Positions 1 to 7,606 of a stretch of DNA of 22,908 nucleotides are shown in pieces. The stretch covers positions 1 to 22,908 of the forward strand of contig JAGZOP010000035.1 of the NCBI GenBank assembly GCA_018383195.1, read 5' to 3'. A program made the translations under genes and the position numbers. Source of the stretch: Clostridiaceae bacterium (GTDB taxonomy: Bacteria; Bacillota; Clostridia; Oscillospirales; Butyricicoccaceae). The notes beneath the pieces were generated by a model, which saw nothing but the letters and a program-made list of their open reading frames with translations, did not search any database and had not been told where the DNA came from. Position 1 is the first letter of the stretch, and each line of letters begins with the position of its first letter.

Positions 1-6
1 AATAGT

Positions 7-206
7 TAGTAGACACAAAATACCCTATGCCACCAGTTCTGTTCTAAAGAGGACTGGTGGTTTTCCTTTTAGTTTACGGACAGGTCGTTCGTAGTTGAAA
101 TAGCCAATTTCTCTTCCTTGCTACGCATTGTGTACTTTTGGCGCATAATCTCACCTCCAAATCTATAATAGCATAAAAATAATGGTAGGCACTTTCGTGT
201 CTACCA
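7..206 (-). mobile_element. Collapsed IS3-family insertion sequence remnant
   Basis: The two ends carry matching inverted termini: TAGTAGACACAAAA read from 7 on the plus strand and TGGTAGACACGAAA read from 206 on the minus strand (12 of 14 identical). Between them, on the minus strand, lie an intact orfA-type translation start with GGAGGTGA and the last ~25 codons of an IS3-type orfB. The middle, roughly a kilobase in a full element, is missing. No clear target-site duplication is visible, and the left flank is only six bases, so the exact left end is uncertain. The family assignment rests on the OrfB C-terminal motif. Confidence 0.75.
25..146 (-). pseudogene. Chimeric transposase remnant (orfA start joined to orfB end)
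   Basis: From the ATG at 146, preceded by GGAGGTGA at 151-158, the frame reads MRQKYTMRSKEEKLAI, which looks like an IS3 OrfA N-terminus. It then stops at 69-71 after 25 codons. In another frame, ending at the TAG at 25-27, the sequence reads YFNYERPVRKLKGKPPVLF and on to RTELVA. This is the characteristic end of IS3-family OrfB integrase-type transposases (a Y-NxxRP-LxGxPP-xR pattern). The two pieces meet near 85-100, so one internal deletion removed the rest of orfA and nearly all of orfB, including the DDE catalytic core. It cannot encode an active transposase. Confidence 0.75.
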
Positions 207-212
207 TTATTT
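177..212 (-). terminator. Hairpin terminator of the TetR gene, built from the IS end
   Basis: Positions 177-192 pair with 197-212 around a four-base loop: 16 pairs, one of them G-T. On the minus strand the stem is followed by TTTTTATG, as expected for intrinsic termination of the TetR gene that stops at 246. The outer half of the stem coincides with the terminal repeat of the IS remnant, so the insertion end appears to double as the terminator. Confidence 0.65.
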
Positions 213-245
213 TATCACTTCACCTATAGGAAGGCGCTTTGCTGT

Positions 246-794
246 TTATCCCGCTTTTAAGATGCTGCACAGCAATTCATCCAGACGCTGAATCACCGCT
301 TCCCGCGCGGCAGGTTCGGGCTGCATCATCCATTTTTTGAGCAGTCCAATACATCCGGCAGCCACAAACCAGATGGAAAACTTGTCTGCCTCGCTTTTGG
401 GCGGGCGTAAATGCTGGCTGCATTCTTCCATCAGCCCCATCAGCTTATCCTCAAAGCTGCCCACACCGCTGTCGCGCAGCAAAACGAACGCCAAATCACG
501 GTTTTCCTCCAGATATCGAACTGCCTGCTCGATAATCGGCCGCAGAGATGCCTGCGCTGTAACCTCGGGCAAGGCGCCAAGGGTTGCGCCGCGCAGCGCG
601 TCCACCATTTCGTTTTCCACTTTTTCACGCAAATCGTACACATCGCGGTAATATACATAAAACGTCCCGCGGTTGATGTCCGCGCGGCGTACCACATCGG
701 AAACCGTAATGTTCTTAAACTCCTTTTCGCGCATCAGTTCTGCCAACGCCTGCCTCAGCAGTTTTTTGGTGCGGCGCACACGCTTGTCCTCCAT
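246..794 (-). CDS. TetR/AcrR-family transcriptional regulator
   Basis: A 182-residue DNA-binding repressor, the usual length for TetR. The N-terminus carries the helix-turn-helix: after a basic start (MEDKRVRRTKKLLRQAL) comes ITVSDVVRRADINRGTFYVY at about residues 29-48, the TetR signature. The C-terminal helical part should bind ligand, and the FVLLRDSG-type stretch suggests a TetR_C-like dimer domain. I start it at the ATG at 794, not the longer frame from 884: GAGAAGGAGG lies seven bases upstream, and the extra 30 residues show no TetR resemblance. It is divergent from the MMPL exporter operon, whose promoter overlaps a palindrome, so it probably represses that operon and itself. The inducer is unknown. 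Confidence 0.92.
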   Translation of the reverse strand: MEDKRVRRTKKLLRQALAELMREKEFKNITVSDVVRRADINRGTFYVYYRDVYDLREKVENEMVDALRGATLGALPEVTAQASLRPIIEQAVRYLEENRDLAFVLLRDSGVGSFEDKLMGLMEECSQHLRPPKSEADKFSIWFVAAGCIGLLKKWMMQPEPAAREAVIQRLDELLCSILKAG

Positions 795-883
795 CGGACG
801 CCTCCTTCTCTGTATGATTCCAACCAAATTTTTAAACATTTTATGAACAACCGAACACAAATCCGCATGATTGTCTATTAACA

Positions 884-935
884 TTCATTTATACCACAAT
901 TACATATTGTGTACGGTTATTAGGTGTAATATACT
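884..935. promoter_or_regulatory. Divergent promoters with a candidate TetR operator
   Basis: On the plus strand TTGTGT (907-912), 17 bases and TATACT (930-935) form a plausible promoter for the exporter gene. On the minus strand TACACA (908-913), 16 bases and TATAAA (886-891) can drive the TetR gene. A palindrome CACAAT-N5-ATTGTG at 895-911 lies between and overlaps both -35 regions, the expected place for a TetR operator controlling both directions. The arms are only six bases, so the operator call is moderate. Confidence 0.5.
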
Positions 936-1000
936 ATATCACAGAAAAGATTCCTACGCAACTGGTTTCCCGCCATTTGCAGAAAGGCTGGTGTTGATCT

Positions 1001-3280
1001 GTGAAAAGCAAGCAGGGGCATAGCCCGGTTGAACTCATTATCCACAAACGGAAATGGATTGAAAAGCTGTTTTCCATCCTGTTCGTTGTGTGCCTGCTCT
1101 GCATCCCGCTTGTCGGCGTAAACTACGACCTGACCAAATATCTTCCGGACGACGCGCCCTCGGCGCAGGCGCTCGATATTATGGAAGAAGAGTTTACGTA
1201 TCCCGGCATCGGCCGCGTGATGCTGCAGGATGTGACGCTCTATGAAGCCAAAGCCATCAAAGACCGGATCGCCGATGTAGACGGCGTAGACATGATTCTC
1301 TGGTGCGATTCCGAAACCAATATCTACGGCTCAAGCGCTTTTATCGATTACGAGGGCATTGAAGATTACTACAAAGACGGCTGCGCCTATATGGACATCA
1401 CCTTCCTCGAAAGCGATTCCTCCGAGCGCACGCACAAGGCGGTCAAGGAAATCCGCCGCATCATCGACGGCAGGGGTGTCATGGCAGGCTCTGCCGCATC
1501 GGATACCGACCTCGGTCCGACCATCAACACCGAGGTCGCGCACGTCATGATGCTCGCCGTGGTGGTCATCTTCCTTATCCTGACGCTCACGACCACCTCG
1601 TGGTTTGAGCCGCTGCTGTTTCTGATGGTCATGGGTATCGCCATCGTCATCGGCATGGGCACCAACCTGTTTTTCGGGGAAATTTCGTTCATGTCGAACG
1701 CGGTCGGCGCGGTTTTGCAGCTTGCGTGCTCGATGGACTACTCCATCTTCCTGCTGCATGCATTCACCCGCGAAAAAGACAGTGGTGTGGAAGCCGAGCA
1801 AGCCATGGCAAATGCGCTGCGCACTGCGGTTTCGTCCATCGGCGCATCAGGCGCGACCACCGTGGTCGGTTTTCTCGCGCTTGCGCTCATGCGCTTCGGC
1901 ATTGGCAAAGATATGGGCTTTGTGCTCGCAAAGAGCATCCTGTGCAGCCTTGGCACCGTGCTGCTGCTCATGCCTGCACTGATCCTGCGTTTTCAGGACC
2001 GGATTGAGCGCACCGCACACCGTCCATTCCTCCCCAGTTTCCGCAAGATGGGCGAGTTCGCCTATAAAATCCGTATCCCGCTGACCGTCGCAGTCCTGCT
2101 GCTTGTAATCCCCTGCTATATCGGGCAGGGCATGGCAGACTTCAGCTACGGCAATGAAGCGCTGACCAGTTCCCCCGGCATGGAGGTCTACGACAACGAG
2201 CAGCTGATGAACGAAAAATTCGGGCGCAGCAACATGATGCTCGCCCTCGTCCCTACGGGCGACAACGTCACCGAAAAGGCGATGACCGACGAGCTGAGCG
2301 ACCTGCCGTATGTGCGGCAGTGCCTCGGTCTGGCGTCCGCGCTGCCTTCGGGCATCCCGGAGGACTTCCTGCCGGGCAGCATCACGGAGCAGCTGCATTC
2401 CGAGCATTGGGCGCGCATTATCGTCAACGTCCGCTCAGCAGGCGAAAGCAATGCCGCATTCCAGTATACCAACGAAATCCGCGACATCGTGCAAAAATAC
2501 TATCCCGACACCGACGCTTATGTGGTCGGTGTGACGCCGGCAACGCAGGATATCCGCGACATCATCACCGCCGACTACGGCGCGGTCAATGTGATTTCGC
2601 TGCTCGGCGTTGCGCTGGTCGTTGCGCTCACCTACAAATCTCTGCTGCTGCCGCTTGTTGTGCTGATTCCGATTGAATCGGCGGTATTCATCAACACCGC
2701 CCTGCCGTACATTTACGGACAGCGCACTATGTTCCTCGGCTTCATCATCGTTTCCTGCGTGCAGCTCGGCGCAACCATCGACTACTCCATCCTCATGACC
2801 GGCAACTATCTGGATGCCCGCGCCCGCAGCGGCAAAAAAGAAGCCGCCATTCACACCGTCGAGCAGAGCGCACTGTCTATCCTGACCTCGGGTTTGATTC
2901 TCGCGGTTGCGGGATACGGTCTGTTCTTCCTGACCTCGGTGGACGCCATCGGCAGCCTTGGACGCCTGATTGGGCGCGGCGCACTGCTCAGCATGTTCCT
3001 CGTGCTGTTCATGCTGCCCGCCTGCCTGATGGCATTTGACCGGTTCATCGTAAAGCCCGACCACGAGCAGAAAAAGAACGCGCGCTTGATGCGCATTCAT
3101 TCCAAACGCCTGACTTTCCCGGTGCTCACCGAACTGCAAAAGCAGCGCAAACTGCTGCATGAGCAGCTCATTGCCAACCGCCGCGCACGCCGCAAGGCGC
3201 TGATTGCACGCTTGCAAAAGCTTGGAAAGCCGCAGGACAAATCCCAAGAAAGCGAGGAGCAAAGCGATGAAAAGAAATAA
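1001..3280 (+). CDS. MMPL/RND-family membrane exporter
   Basis: A 759-residue membrane transporter of the MMPL branch of the RND superfamily, which moves lipids or other hydrophobic compounds out of the membrane using the proton gradient. The layout is the family's duplicated one: a first membrane helix at about 23-43, an exposed domain to about 175, a helix bundle at about 178-345, a second exposed domain at about 375-525, and a second bundle from about 530 to 675. Each bundle carries the Asp-Tyr-Ser motif of the proton path (near D246 and D594). The C-terminal tail is basic and cytoplasmic. The start is GTG at 1001; an in-frame stop lies just upstream, and AGAAAGG at 981-987 is a rather distant ribosome site. 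It overlaps the next gene by 14 bases, so the two are probably translated together. The substrate is unknown. Confidence 0.93.
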   Translation: MKSKQGHSPVELIIHKRKWIEKLFSILFVVCLLCIPLVGVNYDLTKYLPDDAPSAQALDIMEEEFTYPGIGRVMLQDVTLYEAKAIKDRIADVDGVDMILWCDSETNIYGSSAFIDYEGIEDYYKDGCAYMDITFLESDSSERTHKAVKEIRRIIDGRGVMAGSAASDTDLGPTINTEVAHVMMLAVVVIFLILTLTTTSWFEPLLFLMVMGIAIVIGMGTNLFFGEISFMSNAVGAVLQLACSMDYSIFLLHAFTREKDSGVEAEQAMANALRTAVSSIGASGATTVVGFLALALMRFGIGKDMGFVLAKSILCSLGTVLLLMPALILRFQDRIERTAHRPFLPSFRKMGEFAYKIRIPLTVAVLLLVIPCYIGQGMADFSYGNEALTSSPGMEVYDNEQLMNEKFGRSNMMLALVPTGDNVTEKAMTDELSDLPYVRQCLGLASALPSGIPEDFLPGSITEQLHSEHWARIIVNVRSAGESNAAFQYTNEIRDIVQKYYPDTDAYVVGVTPATQDIRDIITADYGAVNVISLLGVALVVALTYKSLLLPLVVLIPIESAVFINTALPYIYGQRTMFLGFIIVSCVQLGATIDYSILMTGNYLDARARSGKKEAAIHTVEQSALSILTSGLILAVAGYGLFFLTSVDAIGSLGRLIGRGALLSMFLVLFMLPACLMAFDRFIVKPDHEQKKNARLMRIHSKRLTFPVLTELQKQRKLLHEQLIANRRARRKALIARLQKLGKPQDKSQESEEQSDEKK

Positions 3281-5384
3281 ATGGACCCGATTTGGCGCTG
3301 CGGCACTTGCTGTCACACTGCTCGCACCGCAGGGCGGTTTGATCGCGCACGCCACCGCGCCTGCCCCCACGATTGACGAAGCCGTCTACGTCAATCTGGA
3401 TGCATACGGCGCGCTGGATGACATGCGCGTGGTCAAGGGCGTGACCCTCAACGGCGCGCAGGCGATTGCCGATTACGGCGACTACGAAGCCGTCTATAAC
3501 ATGACCTCCCACGACAAACCCGCGCTGCGTGCGGACGGTGTGGATTTCACGCTCGAAAACGTGACCGGTTCGCGGTTTTATTATGAATGCATCCCAAGCG
3601 ACCCGTCCTCCCTGCAAATGCCGTGGACGTTCGACGTGTCCTACAAGCTAGATGGCGTTCCCATGAAAGCCGAAGACCTCGCGGGCGCAAGCGGTCTGGT
3701 CGAGATGCAGATTCACGCCATTCCCAATCCGAACGCCGGCGAATACTACCGCAATAACATGACCCTCATTCTCGGCACGGGTGCAAACATGGACGAAACC
3801 AAGTCCCTCGAAGCCCCGGGCGCACAAATTCAGTCCATGGGTTCGTACAAATTCGCGGTATTCCTCGGTCTGCCCGGTGAGGAAAACACCTACACCGTGC
3901 GCATCGGTTCGGACAGCTTTGAATCCATGGGAATTTACATGCTCATGGCGCCGGGCACCATGTCACAGCTCGACACCATTTCGGACTTCCGCAACGTGCG
4001 GGATAAACTCGAGGGGGCGCACGACGATCTCTATGACGGTCTTTCCGATATGCTGGATACCCTGAACGGCATGCAGGGCGGCATGCAGTCGATTGCGACC
4101 GGACTGGACGGCATTAACGAAGTGCGCCGGCAGCTGATCGCATCCCGCGGCACCATTGACCCGGACATTGACGCCGCGCTGCAAACACTGGAAACGCTCG
4201 CAGGCGATACCGAATCGCTCATTCCGGAACTGGATGTCGCACAGAATAACCTGAATGCCATTCACAGCGCCGCAAACGAAATGCTGACAACGCTGACCGA
4301 CTCCAAAACCGACATCGCCGAGTATCAGAAGGTTTTGAAAGACCTTCAGCACAACCTGTCGAATCTCGAAGATTTTCTCGATGATGTCAGCGATATCACC
4401 GGGGGCGACTGGCTCGGGCTTGCCGATATGCGCAAAGCGCTCAAATCCATGCGTGGAGACAGCAATGAGCTTCAGGATTCTCTGGACGACCTGAACGATG
4501 CGCTGAACAACCTAGACCACATCGAACATGTGCTGCGTGACCTGCTTGAACTGCTGCGGAATATTCCCGGATGCGAACAGGCGGCAGACGCGCTTGAAGC
4601 ACTCATCGGTCGCTTGTCTGACCTTTCGGATGCATGCAGCGATACCGGCGAAAGCCTCCGCTCGCTGCTGGACGGCATGAACGGCGTGCTCAAGGCACTG
4701 GAAAACTCGCTCAGCGAGCTCGAAAACCTCGGTGATGTACTGGACGATTACGACGGTCTTGCGCAGGATACTGCCGCCATTGGGCAGCAGGCTGCAAAGC
4801 TTGCACAGCAGTCCTTGGAGCGTCTAAACACGCTGCTTACCCAGACCGAGACCCTGACGGACGTACTGGGAGTCGCCAATACCGACGCAAATGCGCTGAT
4901 TCCCAAGGTAAAAACCGCCGCCACCTCGCTCACGCAGGGTCTTCGCGCGGCAAACACCCTGTTTTCCGATACGACCAACACCCTGCGTTCGCTGCGCACC
5001 CAGTCAGACGCCAGCACGCAGGAGGCAATCAGCGGTCTGATTGACGTGATGCAGCGCGCTGCAAACACCGGCAGCACCACTGAAAGCCTGCAAAACGCGA
5101 CCGATTCCATCCACAACACCATCTCGGACGAGGTGGACAGCATCGACGAGGACAGCAATGTGCTGAACATGGATAATTCGCTTTCTCTCCGCTCTTTCAC
5201 CTCCGAGAAAAATGCCGCACCCTCCAGCCTGCAATTTATCCTGCGCACCAGTGAAATCTCGGTTGACGAGATTGCCGAGGTGCAGGCAGAAGAAAAGGCA
5301 GAGGCGGAAACCGGCGTGTGGGATCGGATTGTGAATATTTTTAAAAAGCTTTTCTCCGCAATCGCCAGTGTATTTGCCTCTTAA
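3267..5384 (+). CDS. Secreted helical protein partnered with the MMPL exporter
   Basis: A protein of 705 residues with an N-terminal signal sequence (KRNKWTRFGAAALAVTLLAP, cleavage probably after HATA near residue 30). Residues ~30-235 form a globular region with aromatic-rich strands. Residues ~240-620 are almost wholly helical, with repeated Leu, Asp and Asn spacing typical of coiled coils. The C-terminus is a short amphipathic segment (VWDRIVNIFKKLFSAIASVF), not a clear membrane anchor. The helical part recalls the outer domain of YhgE/Pip-like proteins, but the flanking membrane segments of that family are absent. The ATG at 3267 follows GAGGAG by seven bases and lies inside the end of the exporter gene. 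It is probably an extracytoplasmic partner of the exporter. That role is inferred from gene order alone; the reaction, if any, is unknown. Confidence 0.85.
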   Translation: MKRNKWTRFGAAALAVTLLAPQGGLIAHATAPAPTIDEAVYVNLDAYGALDDMRVVKGVTLNGAQAIADYGDYEAVYNMTSHDKPALRADGVDFTLENVTGSRFYYECIPSDPSSLQMPWTFDVSYKLDGVPMKAEDLAGASGLVEMQIHAIPNPNAGEYYRNNMTLILGTGANMDETKSLEAPGAQIQSMGSYKFAVFLGLPGEENTYTVRIGSDSFESMGIYMLMAPGTMSQLDTISDFRNVRDKLEGAHDDLYDGLSDMLDTLNGMQGGMQSIATGLDGINEVRRQLIASRGTIDPDIDAALQTLETLAGDTESLIPELDVAQNNLNAIHSAANEMLTTLTDSKTDIAEYQKVLKDLQHNLSNLEDFLDDVSDITGGDWLGLADMRKALKSMRGDSNELQDSLDDLNDALNNLDHIEHVLRDLLELLRNIPGCEQAADALEALIGRLSDLSDACSDTGESLRSLLDGMNGVLKALENSLSELENLGDVLDDYDGLAQDTAAIGQQAAKLAQQSLERLNTLLTQTETLTDVLGVANTDANALIPKVKTAATSLTQGLRAANTLFSDTTNTLRSLRTQSDASTQEAISGLIDVMQRAANTGSTTESLQNATDSIHNTISDEVDSIDEDSNVLNMDNSLSLRSFTSEKNAAPSSLQFILRTSEISVDEIAEVQAEEKAEAETGVWDRIVNIFKKLFSAIASVFAS

Positions 5385-5401
5385 AAACCCGAATCCTATA
5401 A

Positions 5402-5440
5402 AAAATGCCCGCGCAGCTACAGCTGCGCGGGCATTTTCTT
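5402..5440. terminator. Bidirectional terminator between convergent genes
   Basis: Positions 5402-5417 pair with 5422-5437 in a GC-rich stem (TGCCCGCGCAGC and its complement). The stem is flanked by an A-run on one side and a T-run on the other. It ends the exporter operon on the plus strand and can equally stop the minus-strand antiporter transcript. Confidence 0.9.
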
Positions 5441-5597
5441 CACCCAAAAAGAATTCCGATCAAAAGGAAAAACGTCACGCCAACCACCCCAATGACGCAC
5501 AGGACATTGACGACCGTATTGATGACCGATTTCGCGTTCTGTACATCATCGTAAATTGCGGAAATCTGCCTGTCCTTTTTGGCAAAAACGGGGTCAT
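5440..5597 (-). pseudogene. Small single-span membrane protein, apparently frameshifted
   Basis: The minus-strand frame ending with the stop at 5440-5442 reads AKKDRQISAIYDDVQNAKSV, followed by INTVVNVLCVIGVVGVTFFL and LIGILFG. That is a charged helix plus one convincing membrane span, about 50 residues in all. The frame has no ATG, GTG or TTG at a sensible place and is closed upstream by a TGA. An ATG at 5597-5595 overlaps the antiporter stop (ATGA), but it is one base out of frame. A single extra base in the T5 or A5 run just after it would give MTPFFAKKDRQISAIYDDVQ. I read this as a real small gene, coupled to the antiporter, with a one-base deletion, a read error, or frameshifted or slipped expression. 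The family is not recognised. Confidence 0.5.
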
Positions 5598-6571
5598 GCG
5601 CTCAGCACAACAAACGCCGCATAGCAGACCACCGGCACCACCGACAGCAGCGCGACCGGTACCGCCGGACGGCGTTTTTCGCCCGGATTGGTGCGCGCAA
5701 GCAGCAGCGTCAGCACGCAGACCGCAGCAGCCGAAATCACGCCGGTGATGAGCAGCAGCCTGCCCTGCATGTCATACACATACAGGTCCTTGTTCCAATA
5801 CACCGCGTCGGCTACGCACAAAATCATAAAATTGAACATATTCGAGCCGACAATATTGCCCACCATGGCGTTAAAATTGCCGATACGCGCAAGCACAAAA
5901 CACGAGATCATCTCAGGCAGCGAGGTCACGATGCCGAGCAGCAGTGCGCCCGCGAGCGTCGTTCCCAGACCGAGCGTTTCTCCGATGTAATCAGATGCAT
6001 AGGTAATCAGGATGGATGCCGCAACAAGCAGCACCGCATAGAAAACAAAGCGCGCAACCACTTGCGACAGTCTGAGCGGGCTGACGTCCTCGCTGTCCCC
6101 GGTATCGTCATCGCCGGACATGGTCTTGATGCTGAACGCGTACAGCGCAATGATGACAAGCGAAATCGCGCTCACGCCGACGAGCAGCAGGCTGCGTCCG
6201 GACAGGCAGGTTGCACCCAAAATACCGTACACGATGAGTACGCAAATCGCCGTCGTGCCATGGCTGCGGGTGACGCGTGCGCTGCGCAGTCCACGGAACC
6301 ACAGCAGGAATACACCGCCCAGTACGAAGGAATTGAACAAATCGCTGCCGAGAATATTTCCCACAACCAGTGCGGGTTTGCCGACCGCAGCGACCGAGGT
6401 AATCGAGGTGAACAGTTCAGGCAGCGAGGTCACCGCCGCCAGCATGACGCCGCCGATAAAGGCAGACGCAAGTGTTGTTTTCTGATCGAGCAGATCGACA
6501 TAATATCCAAGCCGCGCCGAAAAAAAGATCACGCACAGCGCAAGCAGGATATATCCAGCAAAGATCCACAT
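5594..6571 (-). CDS. Calcium/sodium antiporter, CaCA family (YrbG-like)
   Basis: A 325-residue inner-membrane cation exchanger with the two inverted alpha-repeats that define the CaCA superfamily. The first is GGVMLAAVTSLPELFTSITS followed by GNILGSDLFNSF near residues 40-82. The second is LLLGIVTSLPEMISCFVLAR followed by GNIVGSNMFNFM near 190-230. The conserved TSLPE and GN-hG(S) acidic and polar residues form the ion site. About ten membrane spans and an acidic loop (GDDDTGDSEDVS) between the halves fit the YrbG type. The ATG at 6571 follows AGGAG by nine bases. Its stop overlaps the small ORF downstream. Its own promoter and a leader hairpin lie upstream (see 6597-6683). The true ion pair (Ca2+/Na+, K+ or H+) cannot be read from sequence. 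Confidence 0.93.
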   Translation of the reverse strand: MWIFAGYILLALCVIFFSARLGYYVDLLDQKTTLASAFIGGVMLAAVTSLPELFTSITSVAAVGKPALVVGNILGSDLFNSFVLGGVFLLWFRGLRSARVTRSHGTTAICVLIVYGILGATCLSGRSLLLVGVSAISLVIIALYAFSIKTMSGDDDTGDSEDVSPLRLSQVVARFVFYAVLLVAASILITYASDYIGETLGLGTTLAGALLLGIVTSLPEMISCFVLARIGNFNAMVGNIVGSNMFNFMILCVADAVYWNKDLYVYDMQGRLLLITGVISAAAVCVLTLLLARTNPGEKRRPAVPVALLSVVPVVCYAAFVVLSA

Positions 6572-6596
6572 ATTTTCTCACTCCTGTTGTTTTTTG

Positions 6597-6633
6597 ATAA
6601 AAAGAGACCCATACTCCGAAAAGCATAAGTCTC
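6597..6633 (-). promoter_or_regulatory. Leader hairpin and T-run: attenuator-like element before the antiporter
   Basis: On the minus strand positions 6633-6623 (GAGACTTATGC) pair with 6614-6604 (GTATGGGTCTC) around the loop TTTTCGGA: 11 pairs with three G-T. TTTTTATC follows directly. It could simply end the radical SAM transcript. However, a good promoter (6655-6683) fires upstream of it and the antiporter RBS is only about 12 bases beyond, so the antiporter message must pass through it. That is the arrangement of an attenuator or a very small riboswitch. Confidence 0.6.
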
Positions 6634-6654
6634 GTTTGATACAAAACATGATTT

Positions 6655-6683
6655 ATCCTATCAGCTTCCGTGCGCAAAGTCAA
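6655..6683 (-). promoter_or_regulatory. Sigma-A promoter for the antiporter
   Basis: Read on the minus strand: TTGACT at 6683-6678, 17 bases, then TAGGAT at 6660-6655. The -35 overlaps the stop codon of the upstream radical SAM gene. Transcription would begin near 6648 and run straight into the leader hairpin. Confidence 0.55.
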
Positions 6684-7606
6684 TCGGCAGATGTGCCGAA
6701 TCTACTGCCCTGAAAGCTTCCCCGATGCGCGAGTTCCTGATCGATTGCGTTCAGCACTTCCCGCTTCCTCCGGCTCCAGAGCGGCGCGAGCAGCAGCTCC
6801 GCCGGGCCGTCGCCGGTCAGCCGCCCGATGACCATGGATGCCGGCAGCACCTCCAGTTGGTCGCATACTGTCCCGACATAATCTTCCCGCGTCATGGCAA
6901 GATGATGCAGCGGTGCGAGCGCCGTGCCGCGCAGATAGTGCATGAGGTGGATTTTCACCCCCTGTACATCCATCTGCCCAAGCGTCCGAGCGGACTGCAC
7001 CATCATCTCCCGCGTTTCCCCGGGCAGACCGTCGATGAGATGCGCCCAGACGGTGATGCCCCGTGCGCGCAGCAGCCGCACCGCTTGCCGGAACTCGGCA
7101 AATCCCTCCCCGCGGTTGAGCGCCGCGTTCGTGCGGTCATGGACGGTTTGCAGCCCCAGTTCGACGGTCAAATCAGTTTTCGCGGCATAGGATGCTAAGA
7201 GGTCGGCGCGCTCCTCGTCGATGCAGTCGCTGCGGGTGGCAATCGCAAGTCCAACGGCATCTGGCAGGCAGAGCGCTGCGTCATAGACCTGTCGCAGCCG
7301 CTCCACCGGCGCATAGGTGTTTGAAAACGCCTGCAAATACGGGATATACCGCGCATCCTGCCATTTAGAAAGCTTCTCGATGCCTGCTGCGTACTGCGCC
7401 GCCAGACTGCCCGCCGCAACCTGATCTCCGCTGCCGCGCGCCGAGCAAAATGCGCACCCGCCCATACCCTTTGTACCATCGCGGTTCGGGCAGGTAGATC
7501 CTGCATCCAGCGGCACGCGCGCGACGCGCCCGCCGTACTTCTGCCTTAGAAAGTACGCGTAGGTGTGATAGCGCTTGTTGTCTGAGGCATACGGAAACGG
7601 ATTCAC
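6680..7606 (-). CDS. TIGR01212-type radical SAM protein (YhcC-like)
   Basis: A 308-residue radical S-adenosylmethionine enzyme. The iron-sulfur cysteines are in TCPNRDGTKGMGGCAFC (C39, C51, C54): a C-x11-C-x2-C arrangement rather than the standard CxxxCxxC, which is the hallmark of the YhcC/TIGR01212 group near the Elp3-like enzymes. Further conserved stretches are YLQAFSNTYAP, VGLAIATRSDC, LELGLQ-type and GLPGETREMM. Members of this group are of uncertain function; a role in tRNA or cofactor metabolism is sometimes suggested. The ATG at 7606 overlaps the stop of trmB by four bases (ATGA), so the two are translationally coupled and share the trmB promoter. The operon link with a tRNA methyltransferase hints at RNA modification, but this is inference. 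Confidence 0.92.
   Translation of the reverse strand: MNPFPYASDNKRYHTYAYFLRQKYGGRVARVPLDAGSTCPNRDGTKGMGGCAFCSARGSGDQVAAGSLAAQYAAGIEKLSKWQDARYIPYLQAFSNTYAPVERLRQVYDAALCLPDAVGLAIATRSDCIDEERADLLASYAAKTDLTVELGLQTVHDRTNAALNRGEGFAEFRQAVRLLRARGITVWAHLIDGLPGETREMMVQSARTLGQMDVQGVKIHLMHYLRGTALAPLHHLAMTREDYVGTVCDQLEVLPASMVIGRLTGDGPAELLLAPLWSRRKREVLNAIDQELAHRGSFQGSRFGTSAD

Noticed and set aside
411..881. Plus-strand open frame opposite the TetR gene
   Set aside because: It is the antisense shadow of a well-supported TetR gene, with no ribosome site and no recognisable domain.
2435..3370. Long minus-strand open frame opposite the exporter gene
   Set aside because: It has low-complexity His, Gln and Arg content typical of the antisense of GC-rich genes, and it runs across two real genes.
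5579..6628. A 349-codon plus-strand frame opposite the antiporter
   Set aside because: Longer than the antiporter, but the product is a random-looking His, Arg and Gln mix, while the minus strand holds both CaCA repeats.
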